64,000 nt of DNA, taken from the NCBI GenBank assembly GCA_016191845.1, contig JACPVF010000002.1:1-64000 (forward strand), in the 5' to 3' direction. Made by a program: the position numbers and the translations under genes. Each line of letters starts with the position of its first letter. Within the stretch, counting starts at the first letter, position 1. Source of the stretch: Chloroflexota bacterium. GTDB lineage: Bacteria; Chloroflexota; Anaerolineae; Anaerolineales; Villigracilaceae. Positions 32,772-42,109 of this stretch are shown in pieces. A model generated the notes under the pieces. It saw only the letters and a list, made by a program, of their open reading frames with translations. It ran no database searches and was not told where the DNA came from.

Positions 32772-35161
32772 TACTTGGTCCCTTTGTCAACCACGGGTCG
32801 CTCGAAGTGGTCCTCCTGCGAGATGGGCAGGAGCACGCTGAAGGTGGCGCCGACCCCGGGTTCGCTCTCCACCCAGATGCGACCATGCTGGGCCTCGGTC
32901 AACGTGCGCGCAATGGACAGGCCCACGCCCGTATCCCCCACCCCCTGGATGAGGACGTTGTCGGCGCGATACAGGCGGGTGAAGACACGACCCAGATCCT
33001 CGGCGGCGATTCCACCACCCGTATCACTGACCTGGATCAGGACAAAGTCCTGGTCCTCTTCACTCTTCAATTCGACCTTGAGTCTGACCGTGCCTTCGAC
33101 GGGCGTTGCCGCCCCTGCATTTTGCAGCAGGTGCACGAGGATCTGTTGCAGCGCCTCACGGTCCGCGTAAATGGGCGGAAGACGTTTTGGCAGTTCGAGG
33201 TGAATGGAGATGTTCTTCTCACGCACCTGATTGCTGGTGTAACTCATGGCATTATCGATGACCGTGTTCAGGTCGGCGGGCTCGAGTTTGAGGTCAGCCA
33301 GGCCCGTCTCCAGCGTATTGAGCTGGATCATGTCATCGATCAAATTATTGATGCGCTCGATGGAGGTCTTGATGCGCTCGACGAATTTCCGCTGGAGCGA
33401 CCCGAGGATGCCGACCGACTCACCCAGCAAAAGGTCTGTGTATCCGATGATGGATGACATCGGCTGGCGCAATTCCTGCGAGATGGAGGCAATCACCTCG
33501 GCCTGCTCGGTGGAACGGGTGGCGTGATGTCCCTTCTCCAATTCCAGCAGGCGCATATTGGCTTCGGCCAGTTGGTTCTGCAGGCGGGCCGTCTGCTCGA
33601 GCGTGGCACGCAACTCCTTCTCCATCTGGCTGACCTCGACACCCTGGTTGGCCTTCAGGCGTGCACGCAGGTCGAGGTTTTCCTGCTGCAACTGTTCCAC
33701 GATGCGCTGGGATTCTTCCTGGGCGGCGCGCAGGGCGGCCACATCGGGCCCCTTGGGTTGCGACTTGCGGGACTCCAGTTCCTTGAGCAGCTCGGCCACG
33801 CGCGTTTCCAGTTCCGCAACGCGTTTGTTCGCCACATCCAACGCCTGACGGGTATGTTCGCCCTGCTGCTCGATGCGGTTGACGGTCTGCGTGCGCTGGA
33901 TGATGGGCACCACCGAGACGGCGATATTTCCAAGGAATGCCTGATCCTCGGCGCTCCATAGGCGATTGGAATACGGAGAGAGCAGCATCACACCGCCGAG
34001 CACGTCTTTCTCGGGTGTGACGATGGGAACGCTGATCAGGTGTCCGGGGCTGGGCAGGCCGAGCATGTCGCCCAGGCCGCGGATGTCGGCCGAGGTGCTG
34101 CTGGCGGGCATACGCAACGGACGTCCGCGCTGAATGGCGTTGGCCAGCATGGGGATCATGTTCTTGTTGAGGCTGCCACCTTCCAGAATCTCTTCACGGA
34201 TCAGGTCGTAGCCGCTGGCCACGATCAATTGATTTTTGTTATCAGTCAGGTAGATGAGGAAGCACAGGTCTGCCAGCATGGTCTGCGCGATGGCGCGGGT
34301 CAGGGTCTGGCTGATCTTGCTGGGGTTGGTCTCAGCCGCCAGTGCAAGCATGGCATGGAAGGTCTTGGGGTCAGTGCTGTAACGTCGGCGCTCGGGGCGC
34401 GGACCGCTGGTCTCGGACCTTTCCTCGCGTTCGGCGGCAGAAGTCCGCGCGACAGCCGCAGCAGGCTTGCGCGGCTGGTTCATGGCAGGCATGGGGAAGC
34501 GCTGCGGCAGGGTCAGTAACAGCGGAAAGGCCGCCATGTACGCCAAACGCAGAATACCCGAGTAATTGCTATTGGACGGGGCGATCAGGTGAGCTGCATG
34601 CCCCGCAAAGAGCATGGCCATTATCACCAGGCCGTTCCAAAACCCGTTCGGGCGGCGCACAACCAGGATCATCGCACCCGACAACAGGAAGACCAGTGAA
34701 GCGATCTGCCAGATCCATTCATCCATCGTCAGGTTGTACATCATGCTGGAGGCTTGTCCGCTCCAGGTCTGCAAGCCGATGAAAGTCGCCACCACCAGGG
34801 CAATGACCACCAGAACGGTGGCAAAATCTGCAATCGAGCTGGGTTCGGGGAAACTCCACAGCCAGATGACCATGATGATGCTGAAGAGGGTGAACGCCCG
34901 GTCGAGCGGCGGCAGACTGGCCGTGGGATTGATGAGTCCCCACCATCCCAGCAGGCTGAACCCGAACATCAGGAACTGGGCCAGTAACAACAACCCCAGG
35001 CCGAGCATGGTCCGCTTGACCTGGGGAAATTCGCTGGAGCGCCAGTTATTGAAGGAGGCGTATAACGCAAAGCCAATCGAAAAAACCAACGCGTAATGAT
35101 AGAACACATCGCCATTGGGATTGGCTAGGAATGTGAAGATTTGATCCAATAACGCGTTCAT
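32771..35161 (-). CDS. 7TM-GAF histidine-kinase-like protein with Gln at the phosphoacceptor site
   Basis: A protein of about 796 residues. About seven membrane segments occupy residues 1-225. A GAF-like domain (about 260-420) and a long coiled coil (about 425-550) follow. The dimerisation helix is ISQELRQPMSSIIGYTDLLL, where kinases have HELRTPL: the phosphoacceptor His is Gln (codon CAG at about 33466-33468). The ATPase domain keeps the N box (HLLQNAGA), VSDTGGGI and GVGLSIA. It may bind ATP without autophosphorylating, or signal by another route. It is the first gene of the LysM-LCP operon. An in-frame ATG also occurs at 35167. Confidence 0.82.
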   Translation of the reverse strand: MNALLDQIFTFLANPNGDVFYHYALVFSIGFALYASFNNWRSSEFPQVKRTMLGLGLLLLAQFLMFGFSLLGWWGLINPTASLPPLDRAFTLFSIIMVIWLWSFPEPSSIADFATVLVVIALVVATFIGLQTWSGQASSMMYNLTMDEWIWQIASLVFLLSGAMILVVRRPNGFWNGLVIMAMLFAGHAAHLIAPSNSNYSGILRLAYMAAFPLLLTLPQRFPMPAMNQPRKPAAAVARTSAAEREERSETSGPRPERRRYSTDPKTFHAMLALAAETNPSKISQTLTRAIAQTMLADLCFLIYLTDNKNQLIVASGYDLIREEILEGGSLNKNMIPMLANAIQRGRPLRMPASSTSADIRGLGDMLGLPSPGHLISVPIVTPEKDVLGGVMLLSPYSNRLWSAEDQAFLGNIAVSVVPIIQRTQTVNRIEQQGEHTRQALDVANKRVAELETRVAELLKELESRKSQPKGPDVAALRAAQEESQRIVEQLQQENLDLRARLKANQGVEVSQMEKELRATLEQTARLQNQLAEANMRLLELEKGHHATRSTEQAEVIASISQELRQPMSSIIGYTDLLLGESVGILGSLQRKFVERIKTSIERINNLIDDMIQLNTLETGLADLKLEPADLNTVIDNAMSYTSNQVREKNISIHLELPKRLPPIYADREALQQILVHLLQNAGAATPVEGTVRLKVELKSEEDQDFVLIQVSDTGGGIAAEDLGRVFTRLYRADNVLIQGVGDTGVGLSIARTLTEAQHGRIWVESEPGVGATFSVLLPISQEDHFERPVVDKGTK

Positions 35162-35170
35162 GCGCATTGA

Positions 35171-35216
35171 ATTATACTGCCAGTCGCATATTTTGGGCGC
35201 GCAGGGCGGCTATAAT
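35171..35216. promoter_or_regulatory. Divergent -10 boxes for the kinase-like and TPR genes
   Basis: TATAAT occurs on the minus strand at 35171-35176, nine bases before the kinase-like ATG at 35161. Another TATAAT occurs on the plus strand at 35211-35216, six bases before the TPR ATG at 35223. Both genes would make leaderless or nearly leaderless transcripts. Confidence 0.6.
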
Positions 35217-35222
35217 TGCAAC

Positions 35223-36611
35223 ATGCAACGAAATTCTCATGTTTCGCAGGTGGTCCTGCTGCTCGCACTGGCGCTGCTCATCGTGGGGCCGTTCCTTGCC
35301 AGTGGGTGGAATGCCCTGCGCCAGGCCGAATCCGCAACGGAGCCTACTCGCGCAGCGCAACTCTATGAGACGGCGGCGCAGCGTCTATTCTGGCGGGACG
35401 ATCTGTGGGAGCGGGCGGGCCTGGCGGCCGCACAAGCGAACCAGCCAGAAATGGTGATTCGCCTGCTGGAGCGCGCTCCACGCCTTTCTGCACAGGGCTG
35501 GCTGACGCTTGGACAGGCTTATTTGCAAACAAACCAACCCAACCCAGCCCTGCAGGCGTTTCAATCCTCCGTTCAAATCCACGCCATGCCACAGGCTTAC
35601 GCGGGCCTGGCGCGGATCCAGTATGATCGTGGAGATATCGAGGCAGAACGCGCAGCATTGGAAAATCAACTGTTGCTCGCACCCGAGGACGCCGCCGCGC
35701 AGTATCGCCTGGGCCTCCTGCTCTCGTTGCTGGACATCAACACTGCGGTGACTCACCTCCAGACCGCCTCACAACTGGACCCCGAGTATGGTCCCGTTTT
35801 CGAGACGCTGCGTTCCACCCTGACCCTGGCCGAACTCGACCCCACCGAGGCGGGACGCCTCGTCACCCTTGGGCGCGGACTGGCGCTGGTGGACGAATGG
35901 GCCCTGGCGGCGCGAGCCTTCCAGTCCGCCGTGGATGCGGACGCGAGTCAGGCTGAGGCATGGGCCTGGCTTGGGGAGGCGAACCAACACCTCGGTCAGG
36001 ACGGGCGCGCGGCATTGGACCAGGCCCTGGCATTGAATCCCAACTCGGTCGTCGTGCGTGGGCTGCGCGGCCTGTACTGGAAGCGCATCGGCGACAACCG
36101 TCAGGCGCTGGCCGAATATCAATCCGCTGCTGCGCTCGAACCCGAAAACCCCGCCTGGAAGGCGTCACTCGGCGAGACCTATGCACGCCTGGGCGACCTG
36201 GTGCTGGCACTGGAAAACTTCCAACGCGCCACGGAATTGGCCCCCAACGACCCGACCTATTGGCGCATCCTGGCCGTGTTCAGCGTGGAAAACGGCGTGC
36301 AGATCGAAGATGTGGGTCTGCCCGCCGCGCAAAAGGCCGTCGAGTTGACGCCTGAAGACCCCGTGATGCTCGACACGCTCGGCTGGGCGCAAATGGCTTC
36401 AGGTCGTTATTACACCGCTGAACAGACCCTGCTGTCTGCCTTGAAGTTCTCACCTGATTTTGCCGAGGCGCATCTGCACCTGGGCATGGTCTACCTGCAG
36501 ACAGGCAACCGCAACGGCGCATATGACCAACTCCGCCGCGCCGCGGATCTCGACCCCAATGGCGGCACGGGCCAGCAGGCGAATTTGTTGCTGAAACAAA
36601 ATTTTCCGTAA
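35223..36611 (+). CDS. Membrane-anchored TPR protein
   Basis: A 462-residue protein. One N-terminal membrane helix (about residues 9-28) is followed by roughly ten tetratricopeptide repeats, for example GWLTLGQAYLQTNQPNPALQ, AWAWLGEANQHLGQDGRAAL and AHLHLGMVYLQTGNRNGAYD. TPR arrays are protein-binding scaffolds. It is divergent from the envelope-sensing operon and may belong with it. The ATG at 35223 is set by a TATAAT six bases upstream. Confidence 0.85.
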   Translation: MQRNSHVSQVVLLLALALLIVGPFLASGWNALRQAESATEPTRAAQLYETAAQRLFWRDDLWERAGLAAAQANQPEMVIRLLERAPRLSAQGWLTLGQAYLQTNQPNPALQAFQSSVQIHAMPQAYAGLARIQYDRGDIEAERAALENQLLLAPEDAAAQYRLGLLLSLLDINTAVTHLQTASQLDPEYGPVFETLRSTLTLAELDPTEAGRLVTLGRGLALVDEWALAARAFQSAVDADASQAEAWAWLGEANQHLGQDGRAALDQALALNPNSVVVRGLRGLYWKRIGDNRQALAEYQSAAALEPENPAWKASLGETYARLGDLVLALENFQRATELAPNDPTYWRILAVFSVENGVQIEDVGLPAAQKAVELTPEDPVMLDTLGWAQMASGRYYTAEQTLLSALKFSPDFAEAHLHLGMVYLQTGNRNGAYDQLRRAADLDPNGGTGQQANLLLKQNFP

Positions 36612-36649
36612 AGCGTACCCCTTCCAGTCTGTAAAAAATCTTCGCGTGA

Positions 36650-36655
36650 TAAAAT
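36650..36655 (+). promoter_or_regulatory. -10 box of the lipoprotein gene at 36662
   Basis: TAAAAT lies six bases before the ATG, again consistent with a leaderless transcript. Confidence 0.4.
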
Positions 36656-36661
36656 TTTCCC

Positions 36662-37333
36662 ATGGACAAACGTCGTTCTTTCCTCTTGATGTCTTTATTC
36701 CTTTTGGTTGCCCTGGCCTGCCAGGTGCCCGCCACTGCCTCTCCGACTCGTCCCGTCCCTGAGGTAGCCACTACCCTGCCCTCGGGTGCGTTGATCTTCG
36801 AGGACAATTTCTCCGATGCCGCCTCAGGCTGGGATCGCCGTGCCGCCGCCGAGGGTGTCATGGACTACAGCCTGGAGGGATTCCGCATCCTGGTCAACGC
36901 GCCGCAGACCAACTTCTGGTCCTCGACTCCGCGTGACTTGAAAAATGTCCGCGTGGAGGTGGACGAGGGAAAGTTGAACGGTCCCGACGAGAACCGCGCG
37001 GGCTTGATTTGTCGCTATGCCAAAAATAGCTATTATTTCTTCATCGCCACCCATGACGGCTTCTACGCCATCGGCCTGTTCTTCGACGGAAAGACCAGCC
37101 TGCTCAGCGGGACGGAGATGCAGGCCAGCCCGCTCATCAACCGTGGCATGAGCGTCAACCACCTGCGCGCCGACTGCGTGGATAACGTCCTGACCTTCTA
37201 CGTCAACGGCCAGCAACTCGCCCAGGTCAAGGATGACACCCTGACGCATGGCGCAGCCGGCGTCCTGGCTGGGAGTTTCTCCGAGCCTGGCGTGGATGTG
37301 CTGTTCGATAATTTCGTGGCGATCCAGCCCTGA
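36662..37333 (+). CDS. Lipoprotein with a concanavalin-like domain
   Basis: A 223-residue lipoprotein (lipobox LLVALAC). The domain from about residue 40 is jelly-roll-like: it opens LIFEDNFSDAASGWDR, has RAGLICRYAKNSYYFFIATH in the middle, and ends NVLTFYVNGQQLAQVKDD and VDVLFDNFVAIQP. This layout is common in LamG/DUF1080-type sugar-binding or glycosidase-associated domains. No catalytic residues are evident. It ends 18 bases before mtaB and may share its transcript. Confidence 0.75.
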   Translation: MDKRRSFLLMSLFLLVALACQVPATASPTRPVPEVATTLPSGALIFEDNFSDAASGWDRRAAAEGVMDYSLEGFRILVNAPQTNFWSSTPRDLKNVRVEVDEGKLNGPDENRAGLICRYAKNSYYFFIATHDGFYAIGLFFDGKTSLLSGTEMQASPLINRGMSVNHLRADCVDNVLTFYVNGQQLAQVKDDTLTHGAAGVLAGSFSEPGVDVLFDNFVAIQP

Positions 37334-37351
37334 GGTCATCCGCTCTCGCTC

Positions 37352-38632
37352 ATGAAGATCTTCCTCGACACCATCGGCTGCCGATTGAATCAGGCAGAGA
37401 TCGAATCCATGGCGCTGCAATTTCGTGCGGCGGGACACGAGATCGCTGCGTCCGCCGAAGGGGCGGACCTGGCCGTGGTCAACACCTGCGCCGTCACCAC
37501 AGATGCCGCCGCTGATTCGCGCCGCAAGATCCGTCACCTGGCAAATACGGGCGTGGAGGAGATCGTTGCCACGGGCTGCTGGACCACGCTCCAGCCTGAG
37601 CAGGCGGCTGCGTTGCCGCACGTCAGGCGGGTCATTCCCAACTCACACAAGGATACGCTGGTTGCCGAAACCCTGGAGCTTCCACCATCCACTATCCAGC
37701 CTTTCGACCTCGAACCCATCGTCCGCGCTCCCCTGCCAGGCCTGCATCACCGCACGCGCGCCTTCATCAAAGTGCAGGATGGCTGTGACAATCACTGCAC
37801 CTTCTGCATTACCACTGTGGCGCGCGGCGAGTCGCGCTCGCGTCCGCTGGCTGAAGTGCTGCGCGATATTCAACCCGCGCTGTTAGGCGGCACCAAGGAG
37901 ATCGTGCTGACGGGCGTCCATCTCGGCTCATGGGGACAGGACCTTGGTTTCCATCTGCGTGACCTGGTGGCGGCCATCCTGCACGAGACGGATGTTCCGC
38001 GCCTGCGGCTGTCTTCACTCGAGCCGTGGGATCTGGATGAGGAGTTCTTCTCGCTGTGGGCCGACCCGCGACTCCAGCCACACCTGCACCTGCCTCTGCA
38101 AAGCGGATGTGACTCCACGCTCAGGCGCATGGCCCGCAAGACCAACACGACCTCGTTCCGTGAGCTGGTTGCCGCCGCCCGCCGCCTCATCCCCGACGTA
38201 GCCGTCACCACCGACCTCATCGCGGGCTTCCCGGGCGAAACCGCGGACGAGTTCGCCGCCACCCTGGATTTCGTCCGCGAGATGGAATTCGCGGGCGGAC
38301 ACGTCTTCACCTACTCTCCCCGCCCGGGGACGGGTGCCGCGCGCCTCGGAGGCCAGGTCAGGCCCGAGGTCCGCAAGGAGCGGAATCACATCCTGCGGAC
38401 TGTGCTCAACGAGGCGGAGACATCCTTCCGCCAGCGCTTCCTCGGGCGGACCCTGCCCGTGCTGTGGGAATCGGTTTCCGAGTTGGGCGAATGGGGCTGG
38501 CAGATGGAGGGTCTGACGGGCAACTACTTGCGCGTGTCGGCGGCAGCCTCGTCACCGAGGTGGAACGAAGTCGATGCCGTAGAATTGACCGAGGTCCATG
38601 CGGGCGGGATGAAAGGCGTGATCCATTTTTGA
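37352..38632 (+). CDS. mtaB: tRNA t6A37 methylthiotransferase MtaB
   Basis: A 426-residue radical-SAM methylthiotransferase that converts t6A37 to ms2t6A37 in tRNAs. The N-terminal domain holds one Fe-S cluster through Cys10, Cys46 and Cys76. The radical-SAM site is CDNHCTFC (Cys145, Cys149, Cys152). A TRAM-like end follows. The opening KIFLDTIGCRLNQAEIE is typical of MtaB rather than MiaB or RimO. Confidence 0.92.
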   Translation: MKIFLDTIGCRLNQAEIESMALQFRAAGHEIAASAEGADLAVVNTCAVTTDAAADSRRKIRHLANTGVEEIVATGCWTTLQPEQAAALPHVRRVIPNSHKDTLVAETLELPPSTIQPFDLEPIVRAPLPGLHHRTRAFIKVQDGCDNHCTFCITTVARGESRSRPLAEVLRDIQPALLGGTKEIVLTGVHLGSWGQDLGFHLRDLVAAILHETDVPRLRLSSLEPWDLDEEFFSLWADPRLQPHLHLPLQSGCDSTLRRMARKTNTTSFRELVAAARRLIPDVAVTTDLIAGFPGETADEFAATLDFVREMEFAGGHVFTYSPRPGTGAARLGGQVRPEVRKERNHILRTVLNEAETSFRQRFLGRTLPVLWESVSELGEWGWQMEGLTGNYLRVSAAASSPRWNEVDAVELTEVHAGGMKGVIHF

Positions 38633-38673
38633 AACAGGATGACTGTCACTTATGCGGGCGGGGAAACTGATTG

Positions 38674-38679
38674 TATAAT
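38674..38679 (+). promoter_or_regulatory. -10 box of folD
   Basis: TATAAT is 35 bases before the folD ATG. AAGGAG lies at a normal distance from the ATG, so this gene has a conventional leader. No good -35 box is seen. Confidence 0.4.
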
Positions 38680-38714
38680 TTTCGTGCATGCAAACACAAA
38701 AATAAGGAGCAACC

Positions 38715-39593
38715 ATGACGGCTCAACTGATCGACGGAAAAGCGATTGCCCAGAAGGTGCGCGAGGAAGTGGCGGCAGAGGTCGCCAAGCGGACAGCGGA
38801 GGGCAAGCCTCAGCCCGTGCTGGCCACCGTGCTGGTCGGAGATCGTCCCGACTCGGCAGCGTACGTGGCCTCAAAGGGCAAGGCCTGCCAGGAGTTGGGC
38901 ATGGGCTCCATCAGCGAGCATCTGCCCGCCGACGCCACCCAGGAACAGGTCGAGGAGTTGGTCAAGCGCCTGAACGCCGACCCAAAGGTCAACGGCATCC
39001 TGGTGCAGTTACCGATGCCATCGCACATCGACGAGGAGCGCGTGCTCTCGCTGATCAACATCGAAAAGGATGTGGATGGCTTCTCCCCGCTCAACATCGG
39101 CCGCCTGGCCCAGAAGGGACGCGAGCCGCTCTTCGTGCCGTGCACGCCGTATGGCTGCATCTACCTGCTCGAGCAGGCGGGCGTCAAGATCGAAGGCGCA
39201 AACGCGGTGGTGCTCGGCCGCTCGAACATCGTGGGCATGCCCGCCGCGCTGTTGCTGGTCGGCAAGAATGCCACGGTGACGGTCTGCCATTCGCGCACCA
39301 AGGACATCGCCGCCGTCGTGCGCCAGGCCGACATCCTGATCGCGGCCATCGGCAAGACCGAGTTCGTGCGCGGCGACTGGATCAAGCCGGGTGCGGCCAT
39401 CATCGACGTGGGCATCAACTCGATACCCGATGCCACCAAGAAAAGCGGGCACCGCCTGGTGGGCGACGTCAACTTCAGCGAGGCCAAGGAAGTGGCGGGC
39501 TTCATCACCCCCGTCCCAGGCGGCGTCGGCCCGATGACCATCGCCATGTTGATGCAGAATACCCTGCGCGCCTCGCAGATCCAGAATCCGTAA
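38715..39593 (+). CDS. folD: Methylenetetrahydrofolate dehydrogenase/cyclohydrolase
   Basis: A 292-residue bifunctional enzyme interconverting 5,10-methylene-, methenyl- and 10-formyl-tetrahydrofolate with NADP. The catalytic Lys is in AAYVASKGKACQELG. The folate/NADP signatures are VDGFSPLNIGRL, VLGRSNIVGMPAALLL and the end PVPGGVGPMTIAMLMQNT. AAGGAGCAACC precedes the ATG. Length and motifs are complete. Confidence 0.97.
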   Translation: MTAQLIDGKAIAQKVREEVAAEVAKRTAEGKPQPVLATVLVGDRPDSAAYVASKGKACQELGMGSISEHLPADATQEQVEELVKRLNADPKVNGILVQLPMPSHIDEERVLSLINIEKDVDGFSPLNIGRLAQKGREPLFVPCTPYGCIYLLEQAGVKIEGANAVVLGRSNIVGMPAALLLVGKNATVTVCHSRTKDIAAVVRQADILIAAIGKTEFVRGDWIKPGAAIIDVGINSIPDATKKSGHRLVGDVNFSEAKEVAGFITPVPGGVGPMTIAMLMQNTLRASQIQNP

Positions 39594-39660
39594 CTTGAAA
39601 TCCACGGTTCTGTCAGCGGCTCAAACTGCTGGCAGAATTGGAATGATCCCCTGGCAATCA

Positions 39661-39684
39661 CAGTCCCGTCGCAAGGCGGGACTG
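39661..39684. repeat. Hairpin CAGTCCCG/CGGGACTG
   Basis: Eight-base arms with an eight-base loop, between folD and the cytochrome gene. No T-run follows, so termination is doubtful. A very similar hairpin lies at 44138-44165. Confidence 0.5.
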
Positions 39685-39713
39685 ATCGAATCAAAATGTG
39701 GTGAGGTGAAAGA

Positions 39714-40700
39714 ATGAAGAAGGTTTTGAAATGGGTGGGAATCGGGCTGACGGGGCTGATCGGTCTCCTGGCCGTCGGGCTGGGGGTGGTTTATTTCAAG
39801 ACCGAGGCCCGCTTGAACAAAATCTATGAACTCCCAAAAGAGACGATCGTCATCCCGACCGATGCAGATTCCATTGCGCGCGGCAAACACATCTATCAAT
39901 TTCGCGGATGCCAGGCCTGTCACGGTGGCACAGACGAATACAACCCGATCCTGCTCCAGTCCCAGGCCGACGGCAGTCTGCCGCACGACATCCAGAGCAT
40001 CGACCGCCTGCAGGGCAACGTCTACATGGACGATCCCGCCGTGGGGAAAGTCATCGCCTCGAACCTGACCTCGGGCCAGGGCGGTGTGGCCGACCAATAC
40101 ACCGACGAGACCTGGGTGCACGCCATCCGCCACGGGGTCCGCTACAATGGCAAGCCGCTGCTCTTCATGCCATCCACTGAGTTCTATTACCTGAACGACG
40201 GAGATCTGGGCGCGGTCATCGCCTACGTTAAGAGCGTCCCGCCCGTGGACAACATCCTGCCTGCCAGCCAGGTCTCGATGACGGGCCGCATCCTCATGAC
40301 CCTCGTCCCCACCCTCACTTTCATGCCTGCCGAGATGATCTCCAACAACGCGCCGCGCCCCGTCACGCCCGAGGCAGCGGCCACGCCCGAGTACGGCGAA
40401 TACCTGACCCAGTCCTGCAAGGTCTGCCATGGCCTGACCATGTCGGGCGGCAGGATCCCCGCCTTCCCATCCAGTTGGCCCGCAGCACCCAACCTTACCT
40501 GGGGCAGCGGTTCCGCCCTGCCCCGCTGGAGCGAAGCGGAATTCATCACCGCCATGCGCACGGGCAAACGTCCGCAAGGACAGCCCATCAACTCGACCTA
40601 CATGCCCTGGACCTCCTTCCGCTACATGGACGATCTGGAGCTAAAGGCGGTCTGGGTCTATCTGAAGAACCTACCTAAAAAGGACCTCGGCAACCGCTGA
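39714..40700 (+). CDS. Membrane-anchored dihaem cytochrome c
   Basis: A 328-residue protein with an N-terminal membrane helix (about residues 8-28) and two haem-binding CxxCH motifs: Cys66-Gln-Ala-Cys69-His70 (GCQACHGG) and Cys235-Lys-Val-Cys238-His239 (SCKVCHGL). Methionines such as those in FMPSTEFYYLND and YMPWTSFRYMDD are candidate distal ligands. It should face outside the membrane and pass electrons between enzymes. Layout resembles the cytochrome subunits of alcohol or aldehyde dehydrogenases, but no dehydrogenase gene is nearby. Confidence 0.9.
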   Translation: MKKVLKWVGIGLTGLIGLLAVGLGVVYFKTEARLNKIYELPKETIVIPTDADSIARGKHIYQFRGCQACHGGTDEYNPILLQSQADGSLPHDIQSIDRLQGNVYMDDPAVGKVIASNLTSGQGGVADQYTDETWVHAIRHGVRYNGKPLLFMPSTEFYYLNDGDLGAVIAYVKSVPPVDNILPASQVSMTGRILMTLVPTLTFMPAEMISNNAPRPVTPEAAATPEYGEYLTQSCKVCHGLTMSGGRIPAFPSSWPAAPNLTWGSGSALPRWSEAEFITAMRTGKRPQGQPINSTYMPWTSFRYMDDLELKAVWVYLKNLPKKDLGNR

Positions 40701-40784
40701 CCTGACGCTTGCTCCCGTTTTCGAGCCAAATCGCATCTGCCCATTTTTCCCGTTCATGCGGACGGGGAAAATGTATTTAAAGCC

Positions 40785-40813
40785 TTGACGTAGTATCAAT
40801 TTTATACTATTAT
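40785..40813 (+). promoter_or_regulatory. Promoter with operator-like inverted repeat before padR
   Basis: TTGACG (40785-40790) and TATTAT (40808-40813) are 17 bases apart. Between them a perfect inverted repeat TAGTAT-7-ATACTA (40791-40809) fills the spacer and overlaps the -10. A bound PadR dimer would block polymerase here, so this is a likely autoregulatory operator. Confidence 0.7.
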
Positions 40814-40859
40814 GAATTTATTAGTAGTAACAAATTGAAAGTATAGAGAAAGGAATACT

Positions 40860-41216
40860 ATGAGCGATATCGGCGCTACTACCAAGAAATTTCAAAAAGA
40901 ACTCAATGCAGGCACCTCCTCCCTGGTCCTGCTGGGCGTGTTGAGCCGCAGCCCTGAGCCGATGTACGGATACCAGATCGCCAAGATGCTCGAAGAAAGC
41001 GGACCCGACATTCCCATGATGAAGCAGGGTACGCTCTACCCCGTCTTGCGCTCCCTGGAGGAAAATCGCCTGCTGGAAAGCATGGTCGAACCGTCCGTCT
41101 CTGGTCCGCCGCGCAGGTATTACAAGATCACCGAAGACGGCCGCGCTGCACTGGCTGAATGGCTCGAGATCTGGAAACAAACGAAGAAATTCGTGGACGC
41201 TACTTTAAAAGGATGA
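40860..41216 (+). CDS. PadR-family transcriptional regulator
   Basis: A 118-residue winged-helix repressor. PadR signatures are LVLLGVLSRSPEPMYGYQIA, the recognition region MMKQGTLYPVLRSLEENRLL and the wing RRYYKITEDGRAAL. AAAGGAATACT precedes the ATG. It is the first gene of a four-gene set with a HAAS/sensor membrane protein and two CPBP proteases; PadR-HAAS pairs commonly respond to envelope or drug stress. It probably represses its own promoter through the inverted repeat at 40791-40809. Confidence 0.92.
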   Translation: MSDIGATTKKFQKELNAGTSSLVLLGVLSRSPEPMYGYQIAKMLEESGPDIPMMKQGTLYPVLRSLEENRLLESMVEPSVSGPPRRYYKITEDGRAALAEWLEIWKQTKKFVDATLKG

Positions 41217-41220
41217 CATC

Positions 41221-42108
41221 ATGTTCAAATCAATCGAAGAATATCTGGACGCCTTGAAAAATGCGATGAGGGATGCCGACCCCGCGCTGATTCAGGACGC
41301 GCAGGCCGACGCCCGCGAGCACTTGACCAATGCGCTGGAAGTCGTCCGCGAAAAGACGCCCGAGGTCAGTGAGACCGACACGCTGGGAAGAATCATCGAG
41401 GAATACGGTTCACCCGAAGAGACCGCCTCCGCCTACCGTGAAGTGGAACGCCGCACCTCGCCCATCCTCAAGCAGACCGTCAAGCCGCAGTCGGCACTGG
41501 GCCGCTTCTTCGGCGTCTATCTCGACCCGCGCGCCTGGGGTGCCCTGCTCTATATGTTCATCGCCTTCATCACAGGCATCTTTTATTTCACCTGGGCGGT
41601 GACGGGCGTATCGCTCTCGGTCTCGCTGTTGATCCTCATCTTTGGCCTGCCGCTGGCCCTGCTCTTCCTGCTCTCCGTACGCGGACTGGCCCTACTCGAA
41701 GGCCGCCTGGTGGAAGCATTGCTGGGCGTCCGCATGCCGCGCCGTCCGCTGTTCTCGCACCAGGGTATGAAGTGGATGGATCGTCTCAAAGCGCTTCTCA
41801 CCGATAAAGCCACCTGGCTGATGCTGGTGTACATGGTCGTTCAGTTTGTACTGGGCACCATTTATTTCGTGGTCATCGTGACGGTGTTGAGTTTCTCGCT
41901 GGCATTCATGGCCATCCCGTTCCTCCAGGCCCTCGTTCCTGGTGTACAGATCATGTACTACAACGGGACCTCGCACTACTTCCCGACCTGGTCCTATCCG
42001 CTGTGCGTACTGGGCGGCTTCCTCCTGTGGACCACCTTCATGAATATCGCGCGCGGCGTCGGCCAGTTGCACGGACGTTTCGCCAAGTGGATGCTGGTCA
42101 GCGAATAA
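41221..42108 (+). CDS. HAAS-sensor membrane protein
   Basis: A 295-residue protein. Residues 1-80 are the helical HAAS/DUF1700 domain (IEEYLDALKNAMRDADPALI then DAREHL and IIEEYGSPEETASAYREVE). Residues about 98-290 hold four or more membrane helices of the putative sensor type, with a loop around YYNGTSHYFPTWS. HAAS proteins pair with PadR regulators and are thought to control them or to sense the membrane state. It starts four bases after padR. Confidence 0.85.
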   Translation: MFKSIEEYLDALKNAMRDADPALIQDAQADAREHLTNALEVVREKTPEVSETDTLGRIIEEYGSPEETASAYREVERRTSPILKQTVKPQSALGRFFGVYLDPRAWGALLYMFIAFITGIFYFTWAVTGVSLSVSLLILIFGLPLALLFLLSVRGLALLEGRLVEALLGVRMPRRPLFSHQGMKWMDRLKALLTDKATWLMLVYMVVQFVLGTIYFVVIVTVLSFSLAFMAIPFLQALVPGVQIMYYNGTSHYFPTWSYPLCVLGGFLLWTTFMNIARGVGQLHGRFAKWMLVSE

Positions 42109-42109
42109 C

